A stretch of DNA of 53,974 nt from Bradyrhizobium liaoningense. Lineage in GTDB: Bacteria; Pseudomonadota; Alphaproteobacteria; Rhizobiales; Xanthobacteraceae. Both the position numbers and the translations under genes were made by a program. Location of the stretch: contig NZ_JAFCJM010000045.1 of NCBI RefSeq assembly GCF_018130955.1, positions 1 through 53,974 on the forward strand, given 5' to 3'. This document shows, one piece after another, positions 1-9,492 of this stretch (its first letter is position 1; the number at the start of each line of letters is the position of its first letter). The notes under the pieces are model-generated. The model was given only the letters and a program-made list of their open reading frames with translations, was not told the origin of the DNA and made no database searches.

Positions 1-294
1 TCTCCGTCGATGGCCGCTTCACCTCGACGGAATCACGGTTCGCTCGGCTCCTCAAGACAGTTCTGCAACAAAATCGGCCCTGAGGTGAAGTCGTGCAGAA
101 GCTCACTGAGGTCCGCTATCAGAGGTGAAGCGGATTCCACCCAGTAGGCTGTTGCAATCGCCGCTTTTGGCCCAAAGCCGTCATACGGCATGCGCTGCAT
201 TTGCGACGCAACAAGTACGCCCATCGTGAGTGCGGCCACAATCAAGACATGATATTCTGCGCGACGTCGTCCTCAAGCCGTTGTGAGGATCGCA
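1..294. other. Left edge, no convincing gene
   Basis: I see no well-supported gene here. A 70-codon minus-strand frame (33-245) has only a TTG start and no clear ribosome binding site. The last bases hold the GAGG ribosome binding site (285-288) of the next gene. Confidence 0.5.
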
Positions 295-1263
295 ATGAAG
301 CGGCGGGAGTTCATAGCGGCTACTGCGGCGCTGCTCGTTTCGCCACCACGCTTGCGGGCGCAAGGGCCGCCTCGCCGGATCGGTTTCTTGATCCCTTACT
401 TCAGACAGTCAGGTCGCGACGCGTGGCGCAGCGGCTTGCGTGAAAAAGGCTGGATCGAGGGCAAGAACCTGCTCGTCGAGTATCGTTACTATGTCGAAAC
501 TCCGGATCGCGTATCGGCTCTAGCGGCCGAACTCGTCGCCATCAACCCCGATCTGATAATTGCCGTCGGGCCGCAAGCAGCCCTAGCCCTGAAATCGGCA
601 ACTGCCACCATTCCGATTGTCTTCGTGGCTGTGGCCGATCCCGTGGCGCTCGGACTCGTCCAAACCCTCTCGCATCCGGGCGGCAACATCACCGGCCTTA
701 CGACCTTCGTGCCGGGAGATTTCTTGGCAAAACGTATAGAAATCATCCGGGAATTGGTGCCTGGCGCCTCGAAAATTGCCCTCTTGGTCAATCCGAATAA
801 CCCACTCCACAGATTGGCGCTGGCCGAGGAGGCGCCTCGCGCGGCGCGGAACCTGGGCGCCGCTCTCCTGATAGTTGAGGCGACCACGCCCGAGGAAATT
901 GATGCCGCCTTTGCCTCGGCCGCCGCCCAGCACGCCGATGCCATAGTTGATCTTAATGATCCTCTGACCAATTCCCAGGGTCCGCGAGTTGTCGCACTCG
1001 CTGCGAAGCATAATCTGCCCGCGAGTTATCTTTTCCGACACGACGCGATTGGCGGATTGATCGTCTATGGCCCCGATGTACCCGATCTATTTCGCCGCGC
1101 AGGCGACTACGTCGATAAGGTCCTCAAAGGCACCAAGCCTGCTGATCTGCCGGTCGAGCAGCCGACCAAATTCGAGCTGGTGATCAACATGAAGACTGCC
1201 AAAGCGCTTGGCCTGACCGTACCACCGTCGTTGCTCGCTCGCGCTGACGAGGTGATCGAATAA
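295..1263 (+). CDS. ABC-type transporter substrate-binding protein (TrpX/ABC_sub_bind-like)
   Basis: Periplasmic binding protein of the ABC_sub_bind (PF04392) kind, 322 aa. The N-terminus MKRREFIAATAALLVSP has a basic start, a hydrophobic core and an Ala-rich cleavage region, so it is exported. The body shows the family pattern: RRIGFL near the start, FVAVADPVALGLVQ mid-protein, HPGGNITGLT, then LVNPNNP. I chose ATG 295 because GAGG lies six bases upstream; a GTG at 283 would add four residues. No permease or ATPase gene follows, so it is an orphan receptor, as is common for this family in Bradyrhizobium. The ligand cannot be read from the sequence; the name TrpX implies tryptophan only in other bacteria. 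Confidence 0.85.
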   Translation: MKRREFIAATAALLVSPPRLRAQGPPRRIGFLIPYFRQSGRDAWRSGLREKGWIEGKNLLVEYRYYVETPDRVSALAAELVAINPDLIIAVGPQAALALKSATATIPIVFVAVADPVALGLVQTLSHPGGNITGLTTFVPGDFLAKRIEIIRELVPGASKIALLVNPNNPLHRLALAEEAPRAARNLGAALLIVEATTPEEIDAAFASAAAQHADAIVDLNDPLTNSQGPRVVALAAKHNLPASYLFRHDAIGGLIVYGPDVPDLFRRAGDYVDKVLKGTKPADLPVEQPTKFELVINMKTAKALGLTVPPSLLARADEVIE

Positions 1264-1376
1264 AGAGGCTGTATGCTGCGGCGCGAGTCCGCTGCTGGCC
1301 CCTTTGGACATACCGACGGCCCCTGAAAAAGTCCGCTTGTGGCGGAAGAGGTAGCACAAGCGGGCCACGGCCCACC

Positions 1377-3671
1377 TCACACGAAGTGGAAGTCGTTGGC
1401 GTGGTTGGCAGTGAGCTCCGCGGAGGTGACGCCGGCAAGGGTGATCGTGTCATGGTCACCGACCTTGATGATCGCTCCGTCCGGGCTATCCGAGATCGCG
1501 CCCTGCAGCGCCGCCCAGTCGGAAAAGACCGACTTGCTGAATTCTATGACGTCGTGGTCAGCGCCTGCAGCGACGAAGTCGGCGATCGCGTCCGCCCCGG
1601 GGTCTTTGGAAAAGACGAAGGTATCGTTGCCGGATCCACCGAAGAGAACGTCGTTGCCGGCGCCGCCGTCGATTCGATCGTTGCCGTTCTGGCCGTAGAG
1701 CGTGTCGTTGCCGTCACGGCCGAAAATTCGGTCATTTCCGTCACCGCCGTAGACGACGTCATTGCCTTGTCCACCGTCCAGGTAGTCGTTGCCGCCTTTG
1801 CCGTCGATCACGTCATTGCCGCCGGCGCCGATGATGACGTCAGCTCCATCAGTCGCGCTCAGCGCATCGCTCTTGTCGGTGCCAATGATCGAGTCTGATG
1901 TCGGCGTCACGCTGAACTGGCTGACGATCGCCGGGGTCCGCGCCAGGATCTGATCCGGATGGGCGGCGAGGTCGGCGGCCGTATAGGTCGGTATCCCCCA
2001 GGTCGTAACGAGTAGCTGTCCGGTTGCAGGATCGATGTTGAAATCGGTCCAGCCATAGTCGTGTCCGACGAAATAATCGCCCTGCAACAGCGTGGCATGG
2101 ATCGGGCCACCGCTCTCCAGCCCGATCGGATCGTAGCCCAGCTTGGTCATGTATCCGTTGAGGATCGCCTTGTCGAAGTCGTCCTTGTCATTGGGAATGC
2201 TGTCGGTATCCGGCGCGTTCGGCAGGCTGTTATACAACGCGAACTGCTGTGGGGTGATCAGGCCGAGTTGAAGCGCGGCCGCGGGCAGAAATGGTGCGAA
2301 CGAACCGGCAGCCGCAGCCATGGCGACCACCTCGAACGCGCCGCTCTTGACCTGTGGACCGCCGAGCGTCTCTTGATAGGTCAGGTTATTGACCGAGGTC
2401 CAATGCTGGTCTGCGGATACGAACACCACGTTCTCGATGTGATTGTCGGCGATGAACTTCAAGAGCGCGTCGCGCTCGGCCGCATAGCCTTCGAAGCGGT
2501 CGCCAGGGCTGAGGACTGGACCGAAATTCTGGATCGGCTCCGGCACCATGACGAACTTCCAGGTGACGCCGTTGTCTCGGGCGTCGAGAAGGTCGTGCTC
2601 CACGCGCGCGAACTGGACGTCGCCCAGGACGCTGCGGCTTGGATCGAACGAGGCGGTCAGGAATTGCGAAATCTGGGCCGGGTCGAGCGGATTTGTCGGC
2701 GCCGGAAGCTCTGCATCCCGGAAAGTGCGCTCATCGGTCACAATGATCGCCGCATCGGACCCATACGTGTCGTAGCGATAGAGATCGGGCGCACCGTCAA
2801 AGAGAGGTTCGCCGGTGCCGCCGTAGGTCCGGTTCTCGATTGCGTTGTATTCAGTGAAAGCCTGCAGACCGTTCGAATACAGGGGCGTTTCATTGATGAA
2901 ATCGCCTGGCTGACCGGCGAATTGCGGATCGCTGCTCGGTGACGCGCCGCCGGCAAAGTTGTTGGTGACCTCGTGATCGTCGATCATGGCGAGGACCGGC
3001 GTATTGGCTTGCAAGTCCGCCCAGTAGTTGAAGCCGAGATGGCTGCTGTAGATCTCGTCATGCGCAAGCCGGAACTCGTCCAGCGTGGTGGCCGCCGGCG
3101 GCGGTATGTCGGCGTAGACGGTGTCGCCGAGCTTCACCACCAGATCGAGGTCTGCCGCCGCGGCATTCTTGATCGAGACAAACGGAGCGAGTTCGCTGTG
3201 CAGATCGGCGACGAGGGCGAAGTGGAATCCGTCATGGGCGCCGAGTTCACTGGCGGTAGTAAAGCTGCCCTGGAGCGCATCGCCGGACGCGTCGATGACA
3301 CGATAGAAGTAGTGTTGACCCGCTTTGAGATGGTCGAATTCGACTTTCACAGGCACCAGCGGGTTGGCCACCGTGAGGTGCTGGCTCTTCACATGGTGGA
3401 AGGAGGGATCGGTCGAGATCTGGAAGATCAACTCGCCGGTCTCGATCGCCCGCGCCCACAGGACCGCCGAGGTCTGAGTGACATCGCCGGAGGCAACTCC
3501 ATCCGGAAACGCAGCCGTGCTCGATGCGCCTTGCAGCACGATCTGCGACGGAGGCGCTGGCGCGTTGAGGCTGCCGGCGAAGCTCAACGCATCGAAGCCT
3601 GTGCCCGCGCCAAAAGTATCAGACTCAGTGAGATCAATCAGTCCATCGGGACGTATGCGAAAACCCTTCAT
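1377..3671 (-). CDS. PhoD-like alkaline phosphatase with C-terminal RTX calcium-binding repeats
   Basis: Secreted phosphodiesterase/phosphatase of 764 aa. Residues about 50-135 form the PhoD N-terminal domain (FPDGVASGDVTQTSAVLWAR). The metallophosphatase core follows with metal-ligand motifs VADLH, KLGDTVYAD, DDHEVTNN and VSADQHW. The last ~170 residues hold nine-residue RTX repeats of the GGxGNDxxx type, then a short hydrophobic C-terminal tail, which is the usual type I secretion signal. There is no N-terminal signal peptide, unlike Bacillus PhoD, so export by an ABC-type secretion system is expected. No such transporter lies in the window. The product would release phosphate from organic esters outside the cell, with calcium both folding the repeats and possibly serving the active site. 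Confidence 0.9.
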   Translation of the reverse strand: MKGFRIRPDGLIDLTESDTFGAGTGFDALSFAGSLNAPAPPSQIVLQGASSTAAFPDGVASGDVTQTSAVLWARAIETGELIFQISTDPSFHHVKSQHLTVANPLVPVKVEFDHLKAGQHYFYRVIDASGDALQGSFTTASELGAHDGFHFALVADLHSELAPFVSIKNAAAADLDLVVKLGDTVYADIPPPAATTLDEFRLAHDEIYSSHLGFNYWADLQANTPVLAMIDDHEVTNNFAGGASPSSDPQFAGQPGDFINETPLYSNGLQAFTEYNAIENRTYGGTGEPLFDGAPDLYRYDTYGSDAAIIVTDERTFRDAELPAPTNPLDPAQISQFLTASFDPSRSVLGDVQFARVEHDLLDARDNGVTWKFVMVPEPIQNFGPVLSPGDRFEGYAAERDALLKFIADNHIENVVFVSADQHWTSVNNLTYQETLGGPQVKSGAFEVVAMAAAAGSFAPFLPAAALQLGLITPQQFALYNSLPNAPDTDSIPNDKDDFDKAILNGYMTKLGYDPIGLESGGPIHATLLQGDYFVGHDYGWTDFNIDPATGQLLVTTWGIPTYTAADLAAHPDQILARTPAIVSQFSVTPTSDSIIGTDKSDALSATDGADVIIGAGGNDVIDGKGGNDYLDGGQGNDVVYGGDGNDRIFGRDGNDTLYGQNGNDRIDGGAGNDVLFGGSGNDTFVFSKDPGADAIADFVAAGADHDVIEFSKSVFSDWAALQGAISDSPDGAIIKVGDHDTITLAGVTSAELTANHANDFHFV
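1600..1850 (-). repeat. 27-bp periodic RTX-coding repeats
   Basis: About nine imperfect 27-base units, each coding one nonapeptide such as GGxGNDxIx, inside the PhoD-like gene. They form the calcium-binding beta-roll. The periodicity is protein-driven and is not a CRISPR or iteron array. Confidence 0.85.
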
Positions 3672-4387
3672 CGTATGACCTCGCGACTAACAGCAAAGTT
3701 TACGTGAGGAGCGCTTGAAAGCCGTCTTACGTCCACCGCCGGCGGAAGGGGCTGCGGGACGCGCTCGCGCATTGCTCTGTCTTGGGTCAAGTTCCTCCAT
3801 ACGAAGTGAACACAACCAGAAGACCTGCAGGCATATGGGCCCAAGCGTAGAGCAGCATACCGCCGAGTGATCGCACGAACCATTGAAAAAATAGGCCAGC
3901 AACGCTGCTACAGAAGGCGCTCGCAGTGCGCCGAAATAGGCATTGTTATTTTTTGCTATCGGGATTGGCGGCGGATCGGTGGAGCGGGTCGAGGCGACGT
4001 AATCGATCTCACTGCTTGAGTGCCGATATTATGGGACTCCCCGTTGTTTCTACCCCGACGAGAAAACCTAGGCATGAGGGAGCGCGCTTGACCTACGGAT
4101 TTACATTTCCTCCACTCGGGCTGCCCGAATGATTAGTGTAGCCGGGGATTTTCGTCCGTAGGCGACGGGGTGATCGAACCAGAGTGGCGACTTCCGCCTC
4201 TGGGCCCAACTCGGACCTCTGACTCCGCTATTGCGCTGCTATAAGGGCGCAGCGGACCTAATACGCGCCCTGACTGCGTGGGTTGATATAGTACACTCCC
4301 TAGGGACCTACATGCTAGGTTCCGGCAAAAATTGCCCCGCGGACACCGCGGGCCGAGTAACTGCAGGACGCGCCGGGAGGAAGTTTG
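3672..4387. other. 716-bp gap with repeat-like remnants
   Basis: No supported gene. 4161-4230 carries a stretch (CTTCCGCCTCTGGGCCCAAC) that resembles a dispersed intergenic repeat I associate with Bradyrhizobium; this is recognition from memory. A 7-bp GC hairpin (CCCGCGG-ACA-CCGCGGG, 4336-4352) lies in the probable leader of the next gene. Confidence 0.4.
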
Positions 4388-4591
4388 ATGGAAATACTGT
4401 GGAGCATCGTCGCGTTTCTTGGCCTCGCCGTCGAAGCGGTATTCGCCTATGTCGAACATCATCACTGGATCTTTGCGTTCCTAGCCGGCGGCTACATCTT
4501 CTACCTGCACGACCGTGCCATCCACGCCCGCTTCGATGCGCTCGACAAGCGCATCGACGAGATCAGGAAGCGGCTCGCCATCGAATATTGA
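4388..4591 (+). CDS. Small membrane protein of unknown function
   Basis: 67 aa. Two hydrophobic stretches (residues about 2-20 and 26-40) are joined by VEHHHW and followed by a charged amphipathic tail (HARFDALDKRIDEIRKRL) likely to form a cytoplasmic coiled coil. The start is well marked: GGGAGGAAG (4375-4383) sits just before ATG 4388, and a TTG lies directly upstream at 4385. A GC-rich hairpin at 4336-4352 is in the leader. I do not recognise the family. It stands alone, with gaps of several hundred bases on each side. Confidence 0.7.
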   Translation: MEILWSIVAFLGLAVEAVFAYVEHHHWIFAFLAGGYIFYLHDRAIHARFDALDKRIDEIRKRLAIEY

Positions 4592-4859
4592 ACGGGCCGG
4601 CGAAACCTTTTGCAACCTCGGCTCGTATTTGATCCTGAGAACCGTCGTTCGCAGGACCTTGGACGAAGTGCGTCTAGGGCTTTACTAACGTTGTGGTTGT
4701 GGCATAGTCGCGACATATTTTAGATTGTGGATGTGCCGTAGCACGTTCTTGCGCGACCGCGCGCGGCGGCCTCCCGATCGGTGCGACTGAAGCGGATTAG
4801 CCGAAAGGCATTTTGTTCAGGCCTTGAGCGACGCACCATTTGCGATGAGGCGGCGCGAC

Positions 4860-6350
4860 ATGGATAGGTCATTCGTCATTGCGCATTTGTCCGACCTGCA
4901 CCTCGATGGATCAGGTCGGCTGCAACAGGCGATCGAGGGCCTCATCGCAACCATCCGGGAGACGATGGCGGAATTCGCCGACGTGCCGGACCGCATCCTG
5001 CTGATCACGGGAGACCTCGTCAGCGAGCCGACGCCGCGTGCGCTCGACGAAGCGCTTTCGGTCATCGCGACGTTTCGGCAGACCGGCGTCTTCACCGACA
5101 TCCAGGCGGTCGCCGGCAACCGCGACGTCAGGCCGCTCGGCCTGCTCGGCCGCCGCCACGACAGCTACGATTATCTCAACCTGCCGAGGACATCGAAGAA
5201 CGTCTATTATCGCCAGTCCGGACTGGATCTCGTGCTGCTCGATTCCAACGCGGCGAGGCTTCCCAACGGCAAATTCGACCAGCGCACCTATCATGCCGTC
5301 GTGGCGCAGTCGGCCCGGCTGAGCGCCGAGCTCGCCGGCAGTCTGAGCGCCGATGGCCGCGCGGACTATATCGAGCCTGCCGAGAATCTGGTGCGCGTGC
5401 TGGCACTGCATCATCATCCGCTGCCGCAGGCGACCGGCGAGGGCAAGCGCTTCCTGGGCAATCCCGACGAGCCCATGATGTATCTCGCAAGCCCCGCCAC
5501 CTTTCTCGAGGCGGCAACGTCCCTCAACGTCAATTTCATCCTGCACGGCCACCGGCACGTCGAAGGGCTGACGCGGTATTCGATCCCCAATCCGCGCGCC
5601 ACGGCGAGCGGAGAGGCCGAGGATTTCTGGCGCACGCTCTATGTGCTGTCCTGTCCGTCGTCGACGGGGCAGGGGGGCGACGACGCCGGCTTCAACATCG
5701 TCCATTTCGGCCCGTCTCCTCGCTTTGCCGGGCGGCGATACGGCTTCTCGGTCATCAGGTATTCGCGACCGCGCGACGATGGATCGTTCCACCGGCTCGA
5801 CGGCAACTTGCCCGATGGCATCATCCACCTGCCCGCCGAACGGGACTTTTGCCGCGATCCGGCATTCCAGGCGGCGATCGATCTGTCGTCCTGCGAGATG
5901 CCGAAGAGCGAACAGATCGTTTCGATCGCCTGTCGACTGCTGAAGCGCCGGGCCTTCTACGACGACGGAGAGGACTGGGCCTACGCACTTCACGCAGCTC
6001 TCGCCACCTCGCGCGTCTGGAGCGATCTCGACGGCCAGATCCCGAGATCCGGCGCGCCACGCGACGGCGGCGCGCTCGCGACGGTCGGGCTGCTCCTGGA
6101 CCGGCTGATTGACCAGGCCGCCGACGTGCTCGGCATCGATGGCGAGGAGCTCGACGATCTCCGCGCCAAGCGCCTGATCGAGCAGGCCGACATCATGCGC
6201 GAATTGCCGAGGACGCCCCGCAATGGGCTGGATCTCGCCGCCCAGCGGCAGCAGCGGCTTGGCACGCTACGCGAACTGAACGCGCAGGTGCGAGCACTGG
6301 GCGCTGATCTCGATCTCGGTGGCCCTCCTTCGGCCGGAACGCCACGCTGA
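4860..6350 (+). CDS. Calcineurin-like metallophosphoesterase
   Basis: Predicted two-metal phosphoesterase, 496 aa from ATG 4860. The metallophosphoesterase signature is complete: AHLSDLHLD at residues 8-16, LLITGDLVS, AGNRDV (Arg where most members have His), LALHHHP and the closing LHGHRHVEG. The C-terminal ~180 residues lie outside the fold and I recognise no domain there. There is no signal peptide, so it is cytoplasmic; the substrate is unknown. GAGG at 4847-4850 supports ATG 4860; an ATG at 4845 and a TTG at 4824 are in-frame alternatives. A long hairpin follows the stop codon and could end transcription. It stands alone between the small membrane gene and the Tad locus. Confidence 0.85.
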   Translation: MDRSFVIAHLSDLHLDGSGRLQQAIEGLIATIRETMAEFADVPDRILLITGDLVSEPTPRALDEALSVIATFRQTGVFTDIQAVAGNRDVRPLGLLGRRHDSYDYLNLPRTSKNVYYRQSGLDLVLLDSNAARLPNGKFDQRTYHAVVAQSARLSAELAGSLSADGRADYIEPAENLVRVLALHHHPLPQATGEGKRFLGNPDEPMMYLASPATFLEAATSLNVNFILHGHRHVEGLTRYSIPNPRATASGEAEDFWRTLYVLSCPSSTGQGGDDAGFNIVHFGPSPRFAGRRYGFSVIRYSRPRDDGSFHRLDGNLPDGIIHLPAERDFCRDPAFQAAIDLSSCEMPKSEQIVSIACRLLKRRAFYDDGEDWAYALHAALATSRVWSDLDGQIPRSGAPRDGGALATVGLLLDRLIDQAADVLGIDGEELDDLRAKRLIEQADIMRELPRTPRNGLDLAAQRQQRLGTLRELNAQVRALGADLDLGGPPSAGTPR

Positions 6351-6355
6351 GGCCA

Positions 6356-6390
6356 GAGATTCCGTTCCGATTTTATCGGAACGGAATCTC
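6356..6390. terminator. 16-bp perfect hairpin, start of a dispersed repeat
   Basis: Bases 6356-6371 are the exact reverse complement of 6375-6390, with a TTT loop. It lies six bases after the metallophosphoesterase stop. There is no U-tract directly after the stem, so it may act as a structured 3' end or simply belong to the repeat that continues to 6452. Confidence 0.6.
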
Positions 6391-6452
6391 CAGACTCTGT
6401 TTTGACGCGTTTTCTTGACGCGAACCGGCGTCCACTTCGCTTGAAAACGCGC
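6391..6452. repeat. Dispersed intergenic repeat (Bradyrhizobium type)
   Basis: Inverted arms CGCGTTTTC (6406-6414) and GAAAACGCG (6443-6451) flank GAACCGGCGTCCACTTCGC. I recognise this from memory as a sequence repeated between genes across Bradyrhizobium and related genomes. Only one copy is in the window, so repetition is not shown here. Confidence 0.5.
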
Positions 6453-6540
6453 ATGGCGCTGACGTTAACCGCCCGTTAGGGTTAACAGTCTATTGCTGGC
6501 GCGTTCGGCTCGATCAATCGGCTCGAGAGTCCTTAGCGTC

Positions 6541-7362
6541 ATGCGTCATCGGTACAGTTTTGCCCGGCTCCTTGCGTCCACCTCGCTGGTTGCGGCGTTG
6601 GCGGCAGGCCTCGGCGGCTGCACGGCGATGTCCAAGATCTCCGACAACGTCACCGGGTCCGTCAGCCCGCGTGCCGAAGCCGCGGCCGCCCCCGCCGATC
6701 CCGCGCGTGCGACTGAAGTCTATGGCGAGCGCTATCGCGCCAACCCGAAGGACGCCGAGGCCGCGCTGGCCTACGGCCAGGCGCTGCGCGCCAATGGCCA
6801 GCGGGCGCAGGCGGTCGCGGTGCTCGAGCAGGCGACCATCGCCCATCCCGGCAACAAGGCGCTACTTGCGCTCTACGGCCGCGCGCTCGCCGACAACGGA
6901 AACTTCCAGACCGCCTTCGACGTGCTGTCGAAGGCGCATTCGCCCGACAATCCCGACTGGCGCCTGCTCTCTGTGCAGGGCACCGCGCTCGACCAGATGG
7001 GCAAGCACGAGGATGCGCGCCGCTATTACCTCAGCGCGCTGAAGATCGCGCCCGGCGAGCCGAGCGTGCTCTCCAATCTCGGCCTGTCCTACATGCTGTC
7101 GAAGGACCTGCCGAAGGCCGAGGAGACGCTGCGGCAGGCCTATGCGTCGCCGCGCGCGAGCGCGCGCGTGCGGCAGAATCTCGGTCTCGTGGTGGGGCTC
7201 CAGGGCCGCTTCGCGGAGGCCGAGACCATCGTCAAGGCCGACCTGCCGCCGGACGAGGCCGCGGCCAACGTCGCCTATCTGAAGGACATGCTGAACCGCA
7301 ACGAAGCGCCGCGCGGCGCTTCGAAGCGGACGCCGGTCGCCTCGCTCAATCAGCCTGACTGA
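6541..7362 (+). CDS. tadD: TadD-like TPR lipoprotein of the Tad pilus system
   Basis: 273 aa. An N-terminal signal ends in the lipobox LGGC, so it is a lipoprotein. It is followed by tetratricopeptide repeats from about residue 55 to 240 (patterns such as DAEAALAYGQALRANGQ, LALYGRALADNG, PSVLSNLGLSYMLSKDLPKAEETL). TadD proteins are pilotins or assembly factors for the Tad secretin. ATG 6541 is chosen because it puts the signal peptide at the start; the frame is open back to 6493. The gene converges on tadC, the last gene of the minus-strand cpa operon, with a 155-bp gap. Its leader contains the dispersed repeat ending at 6452. Confidence 0.85.
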   Translation: MRHRYSFARLLASTSLVAALAAGLGGCTAMSKISDNVTGSVSPRAEAAAAPADPARATEVYGERYRANPKDAEAALAYGQALRANGQRAQAVAVLEQATIAHPGNKALLALYGRALADNGNFQTAFDVLSKAHSPDNPDWRLLSVQGTALDQMGKHEDARRYYLSALKIAPGEPSVLSNLGLSYMLSKDLPKAEETLRQAYASPRASARVRQNLGLVVGLQGRFAEAETIVKADLPPDEAAANVAYLKDMLNRNEAPRGASKRTPVASLNQPD

Positions 7363-7517
7363 TCAAACCCGTCGTTGACGAGCCGGCACGGCGCGGATGC
7401 GCCGCAACGTCGATTTGTTCTGCCGTGTCAGTCGGTTCGTGATATCCGCCGCGCATCAGGCCGGCAGGCGCCGGCTACTTTGCATGGGGTTGTTTTCGAG
7501 CTTTTGGTGCCCGCGCC

Positions 7518-8492
7518 TTAGTGCAACTCGGCGACCTTGATGCCGGTCGGTCCGAGAATGACCACGAACAGCACCGGCAGGAAGAACAGGATCATCGGCA
7601 CCGTCAGCTTCGGCGGCAGCGCGGCCGCCTTCTTCTCGGCCTCGTTCATGCGCATGTCGCGATTTTCCTGCGCCATCACGCGCAAGGAGTGGCCGAGCGG
7701 CGTGCCGTAGCGTTCGGCCTGCTGAAGCGCGAGACAGACCGATTTGACGCCCTCGAGGCCGGTGCGGCGCGCCAGATTCTCGTAGGCGACCTTGCGGTCC
7801 TGAAGGTAGGACAGTTCGGCGGTGGTCAGCGTGAATTCTTCCGAGAGCGCGATCGACTGTCCCACGATCTCGGTGGCGACCTTGCGGAACGCCATCTCGA
7901 CCGACATGCCGGATTCGATGCAGATCAAGAGCAGGTCGAGTGCGTCGGGAAAGGCGCGCTTGATCGAGAGCTGGCGCTTCGAGATCGCGTTCCTCAGGAA
8001 CAGCATCGGCGCCTGGAGCCCAAGATAGGCCGCGCCGACGCAGAGGCCGATCTTGACCGGCATCGCCTGCTGCATGCGGGAGATCAGGAATACGTATAGG
8101 ATCGAGCCCACGAACAACACCAGCGGCGCCACCATGCGGGCGAACAGGAAGGTGATGTAGGGCGCCTGGCCGCGATAGCCCGCCATGATGAGCTTTTCGC
8201 GCGCGGCTTCCTGCGCGAGCCATTTGGTGAGGTTGAAGTCCTCGACGACCTTGGAGACGAGCTGCTTCGGAGTTTGCCGCAGCGAAACCTTTTCGCTCTT
8301 GGAGAGCCGGTCGCGTTCGCGCTGGCGGATGCGCTCGCGCTCGTTCGCCACCGCCTTCATGCGCTTGGAAAGGCCTTCGCCGGCGAACAGCGGCATGATC
8401 AGCGTGTAGACGGTGGCGCTGGCGGCAATGGCCGCCAGCAGCATGGTCATGAAGCGGACGTCGTGCAGTTTAGCGACGAGGAACTCGACCAT
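7518..8492 (-). CDS. tadC: Tad pilus inner-membrane platform protein TadC
   Basis: 324 aa, T2SSF (PF00482) family. Hydrophobic segments near residues 13-35, 110-160 and 300-320 frame a cytoplasmic domain with the family pattern FPDALDLLLICIESGMSVEMAF, and YGTPLGHSLRVMAQENRDMR further on. TadC is thought to pair with TadB in the inner membrane and couple the CpaF ATPase to pilin extrusion. It is the last gene of the operon, nine bases after tadB. A GC-rich intergenic stretch of 155 bp separates it from the convergent tadD. Confidence 0.92.
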   Translation of the reverse strand: MVEFLVAKLHDVRFMTMLLAAIAASATVYTLIMPLFAGEGLSKRMKAVANERERIRQRERDRLSKSEKVSLRQTPKQLVSKVVEDFNLTKWLAQEAAREKLIMAGYRGQAPYITFLFARMVAPLVLFVGSILYVFLISRMQQAMPVKIGLCVGAAYLGLQAPMLFLRNAISKRQLSIKRAFPDALDLLLICIESGMSVEMAFRKVATEIVGQSIALSEEFTLTTAELSYLQDRKVAYENLARRTGLEGVKSVCLALQQAERYGTPLGHSLRVMAQENRDMRMNEAEKKAAALPPKLTVPMILFFLPVLFVVILGPTGIKVAELH

Positions 8493-8501
8493 GCGGCACC
8501 A

Positions 8502-9479
8502 TCAGAAGTCGAAGTTGATCATTTTCTTCATCACCATGATGCCGATCGACATCCAGATGACGCAGCCGACCAGCATGAGCTGTCCGGTCGGGTGGGTCCA
8601 CAGCAGCGAGATGTAGCCGGGCGTCGTGAGGTAGACGAGAAACATGACGATGGGCGGCAGCGAGCCGATGATGCCGGCCGACGCCTTGGCCTCCATCGAC
8701 ATCGCCTGGATCTTCTCTTTCATCTTCTTGCGGTCGCGCAGCACCTTGGAGAGGTTGCCGAGCGCCTCGGAGAGGTTGCCGCCGGATTTTTGCTGGATCG
8801 AGACGACGATGCCGAAGAAGTTCGCCTCCGGCAGCGGCATGCGGTCGTAGAGGCGCGCACAGGCCTCGCCAAGCGGCATGCCGATCGCCTGCGTCTCGAT
8901 GATGGCCAGGAACTCGCTGCGCAGCGGCTCCGGTGAATCGGCGGCGACGACCTTGATCGATTCGAACAGCGGCAAGCCGGCCTTGATGCCGCGGACGATC
9001 ACGTCGACGGCGTCGGGCAGTGCGGCCAGGAACTTTGTTTCGCGCCGCTTCTTCAGGAAGCTGAGCATCCAGCGCGGCAGGCCGAAGCCCGCGGCAAAGG
9101 CGAGGCCGACGGCACCCAACAGGCCGCCGCCGCCCAACATCACCATGAAGAAGAACGCGCCGGCGAGCACGGCGGACACGACGTAGAATTTCTTCGGCGT
9201 CCAGTCGAGGCCGGCCTGCTGCAGGCGGATGTTGAGCGGAACGCTCTTCTCCTGCTGGCGCCGCGCTTCGAGATCCTTGAGCGTGCTCTCGACTTGCTCG
9301 CGGCGGGAACGCTGGCTCTTCTCGGCCTGCCGCGCCGCGGCGGGCTCGGTGCGTGCGATGGAGGCACGGCGGCTTTCCGCCTTCCGTTCGCCCGAGAGCA
9401 GCGGATACAGGAACACCCACGCGATGCCGCCGACGGCGGCGGTCGCGAGGAAGGCGAGGGCGAGCACTTGCATGTTCAT
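8502..9479 (-). CDS. tadB: Tad pilus inner-membrane platform protein TadB
   Basis: 325 aa, T2SSF family. The N-terminal membrane anchor (residues about 5-27) is followed by a basic linker, a second hydrophobic hairpin (about 103-140), a T2SSF cytoplasmic domain (LPDAVDVIVRGIKAGLPL, PLGEACARLYDRMPLPEANF) and two C-terminal membrane segments. It lies 13 bases after cpaF. TadB and TadC together form the platform that replaces the single PilC/GspF protein of other systems. Confidence 0.92.
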   Translation of the reverse strand: MNMQVLALAFLATAAVGGIAWVFLYPLLSGERKAESRRASIARTEPAAARQAEKSQRSRREQVESTLKDLEARRQQEKSVPLNIRLQQAGLDWTPKKFYVVSAVLAGAFFFMVMLGGGGLLGAVGLAFAAGFGLPRWMLSFLKKRRETKFLAALPDAVDVIVRGIKAGLPLFESIKVVAADSPEPLRSEFLAIIETQAIGMPLGEACARLYDRMPLPEANFFGIVVSIQQKSGGNLSEALGNLSKVLRDRKKMKEKIQAMSMEAKASAGIIGSLPPIVMFLVYLTTPGYISLLWTHPTGQLMLVGCVIWMSIGIMVMKKMINFDF

Positions 9480-9492
9480 GGCGCGCTATCCC

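Noticed and set aside
33..245. 70-codon minus-strand frame with a hydrophobic start
   Set aside because: TTG start, no ribosome binding site and no recognised family; kept only as a remote possibility.
1600..1850. Regular 27-bp repeats resembling a CRISPR or minisatellite
   Set aside because: The period is nine codons of an RTX protein in frame, with variation at coding positions and no spacers.
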